A DNA stretch of 14,245 bases from Alphaproteobacteria bacterium (GTDB taxonomy: Bacteria; Pseudomonadota; Alphaproteobacteria; Micavibrionales; CSBR16-224), in contig SBHI01000021.1 of NCBI GenBank assembly GCA_006226225.1, forward strand, positions 1 through 14,245, in the 5' to 3' direction. The notes under the pieces were generated by a model. It did no database searches and was not told the DNA's origin. It saw nothing but the letters and a program-made list of their open reading frames with translations. The translations under genes and the position numbers were made by a program. This document shows positions 13,121 to 14,245 of the stretch, piece after piece (within the stretch, counting starts at the first letter, position 1; each line of letters begins with the position of its first letter).

Positions 13121-14245
13121 TTAGGCGGTTGCCTGTTTCGCATCCTCATCATCACTGATATTTTTCGGCAGGATTTCATCCACGCCCATCACCGGACGCA
13201 ATGCTTCGGGAATGATGACCGTGCCGCGCTCCGTCTGGAAATTCTCCAAAATGGCAATCGGCGTGCGGCTCATCGCAATGGCGGTACCGTTCAGCGTATG
13301 CACAAAACGGTTCTGCCCCGTCGCCTTGTCCTTATAGCGGACATTCAAGCGGCGCGCCTGAAAATCGGTACAGTTACTGGCCGAGGTAATCTCACCATAT
13401 TCCCCGTTTTCGCCCTTGCCCGGCATCCATGCCTCAATATCGTATTTCTTCCAGGCTGGTGCGCCCAGGTCACCCGCACAGATGCGGACGACACGATAGG
13501 GAATTTGCAGATCCTGATAGATGCTTTCCTCCAGCGCCAGCAGCTCTTCATGCACAGCGGCACTTTGCTCCGGCGTGGTAAAGGCATAAAGCTCGACCTT
13601 ACTGAACTGGTGTACACGGTACAAACCCTTACTGGCCTGTCCTGCCGCTCCGGCTTCGGTACGGAAGCAATGGCTCCATGCGACATAGCGCAGCGGCAGC
13701 ATTTCTTCAGGCAGGATTTCATTCGCATGCAAACCGCCGACGGGAATTTCCGCCGTCGCAACCAGACTTAAATCCTGATCTTCAATACGGTAGGTATTGC
13801 TTTCATTGCCGCGCGGCGCAAAACCCGCGCCCTGCAACACGTCATTGCGGGCAAGGTCAGGCGTTTGCAGCGGAATAAAGCCGCGCTCGATCGCCTTTTT
13901 AAAGGCGAAATGCTGCAAAGCCATCTCCAGCAGAACCGCTTCGTTTTTCAGGAAATAGAATTTGGCGCCAGCCACTTTCGCGCCGCCTTCAAAATCCAGC
14001 AAGTCCAGCGATTTGCCCAGTTCGATATGGTCTTTCTGTTTGAAATTGACGCGCGGCGGCTCCAGAAATGTCTTGATGGTTTCATTCGCTGTATCATCTT
14101 TGCCTTCAGGCGTATCGCCGGGCAGCGTATTCGGCACGGTCAGCATCAGATCTTTCCATTCCGCTTCATGCGCCGCAAGCTCTTCCCCCAGTTTCGAGGT
14201 TTCGGCTTTCAAAGCGGTGCCGCGTTCGATCAGTGCCGGACGCTC
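13121..14245 (-). CDS. serS: Seryl-tRNA synthetase, C-terminal 374 residues, cut by window edge
   Basis: The enzyme charges tRNA-Ser with serine in the cytoplasm. The reading frame stays open to the right edge, so about 50 N-terminal residues, including the start, are missing. The visible N-terminal part is the end of the antiparallel coiled-coil arm that contacts the tRNA long arm (LKAETSKLGEELAAHEAEWKDL). The class II catalytic core follows. TAEIPVGGLHANEIL is the serine-site region. Motif 2 is CFRTEAGAAGQASKGLYRVHQF in shape, seen near 13605-13670, and motif 3 is NGTAIAMSRTPIAILENFQ near 13245-13295. GEITSASNCTDFQARR is the conserved SerRS strand. The TTG near 14212 is internal, not a start. 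The GLYRVHQF form of motif 2 recalls mitochondrial enzymes more than the GMLRQHQF I would expect in many alphaproteobacteria. Confidence 0.95.
   Translation of the reverse strand, partial: ERPALIERGTALKAETSKLGEELAAHEAEWKDLMLTVPNTLPGDTPEGKDDTANETIKTFLEPPRVNFKQKDHIELGKSLDLLDFEGGAKVAGAKFYFLKNEAVLLEMALQHFAFKKAIERGFIPLQTPDLARNDVLQGAGFAPRGNESNTYRIEDQDLSLVATAEIPVGGLHANEILPEEMLPLRYVAWSHCFRTEAGAAGQASKGLYRVHQFSKVELYAFTTPEQSAAVHEELLALEESIYQDLQIPYRVVRICAGDLGAPAWKKYDIEAWMPGKGENGEYGEITSASNCTDFQARRLNVRYKDKATGQNRFVHTLNGTAIAMSRTPIAILENFQTERGTVIIPEALRPVMGVDEILPKNISDDEDAKQATA

Noticed and set aside
13004..13771. 255-codon plus-strand frame opposite serS and its neighbour
   Set aside because: It spans the antisense of two well-supported genes and the gap between them, with no recognisable motif.
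1..14245. tRNA, rRNA, CRISPR arrays, insertion sequences
   Set aside because: I looked for cloverleaf ends, regular direct repeats with spacers, transposase motifs and terminal inverted repeats and saw none.

Overview
The window looks like a chromosomal stretch of a Gram-negative proteobacterium, probably an alphaproteobacterium. This rests on the protein style, the sigma70-type promoters with TTGACA/TTGTCT boxes, and moderate GC; no rRNA or other decisive marker is present, so the assignment is tentative. I see no mobile element, CRISPR array, tRNA or rRNA. Both ends cut through genes: pepA on the left and serS on the right.

Left block (1-3481): the 5' part of a leucyl aminopeptidase gene and a membrane fatty acid desaturase lie on the minus strand. 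Diverging from the desaturase is a large acyl-CoA dehydrogenase/oxidase-type flavoenzyme on the plus strand. Desaturase and acyl-CoA enzyme together point to fatty-acid remodelling and breakdown. Next (3579-4709) comes an exported PD40 beta-propeller protein with its own promoter.

Central block (4734-7883): an apparent operon holds an ArsR-type repressor, a beta-carbonic anhydrase and a SulP anion transporter with a STAS domain. It is followed by a small two-helix membrane protein of unknown function. The operon promoter is close to consensus (TTGACA, 17 bp, TATATT) and is covered by AT-rich palindromes, which suggests autoregulation. Carbonic anhydrase beside SulP suggests bicarbonate uptake and CO2/bicarbonate interconversion. 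A 9-bp hairpin overlaps the ribosome binding site of the small membrane gene.

Cytochrome c block (7977-11633): three overlapping genes encode a ResB/Ccs1-like protein, a CcsA/ResC-like haem handler with a long extra N-terminal domain, and a membrane-anchored TlpA/ResA-like thioredoxin. Together they form a complete System II cytochrome c maturation cassette. It is read from a good sigma70 promoter whose -10 box lies inside an 8-bp-arm dyad.

Right block (11587-14245, minus strand): in transcription order these are serS (partial), a 274-residue protein with a degenerate Nudix-like motif, cspA with a structured leader and a strong terminator, and an easily missed 55-residue membrane protein whose 3' end overlaps the thioredoxin gene tail to tail.
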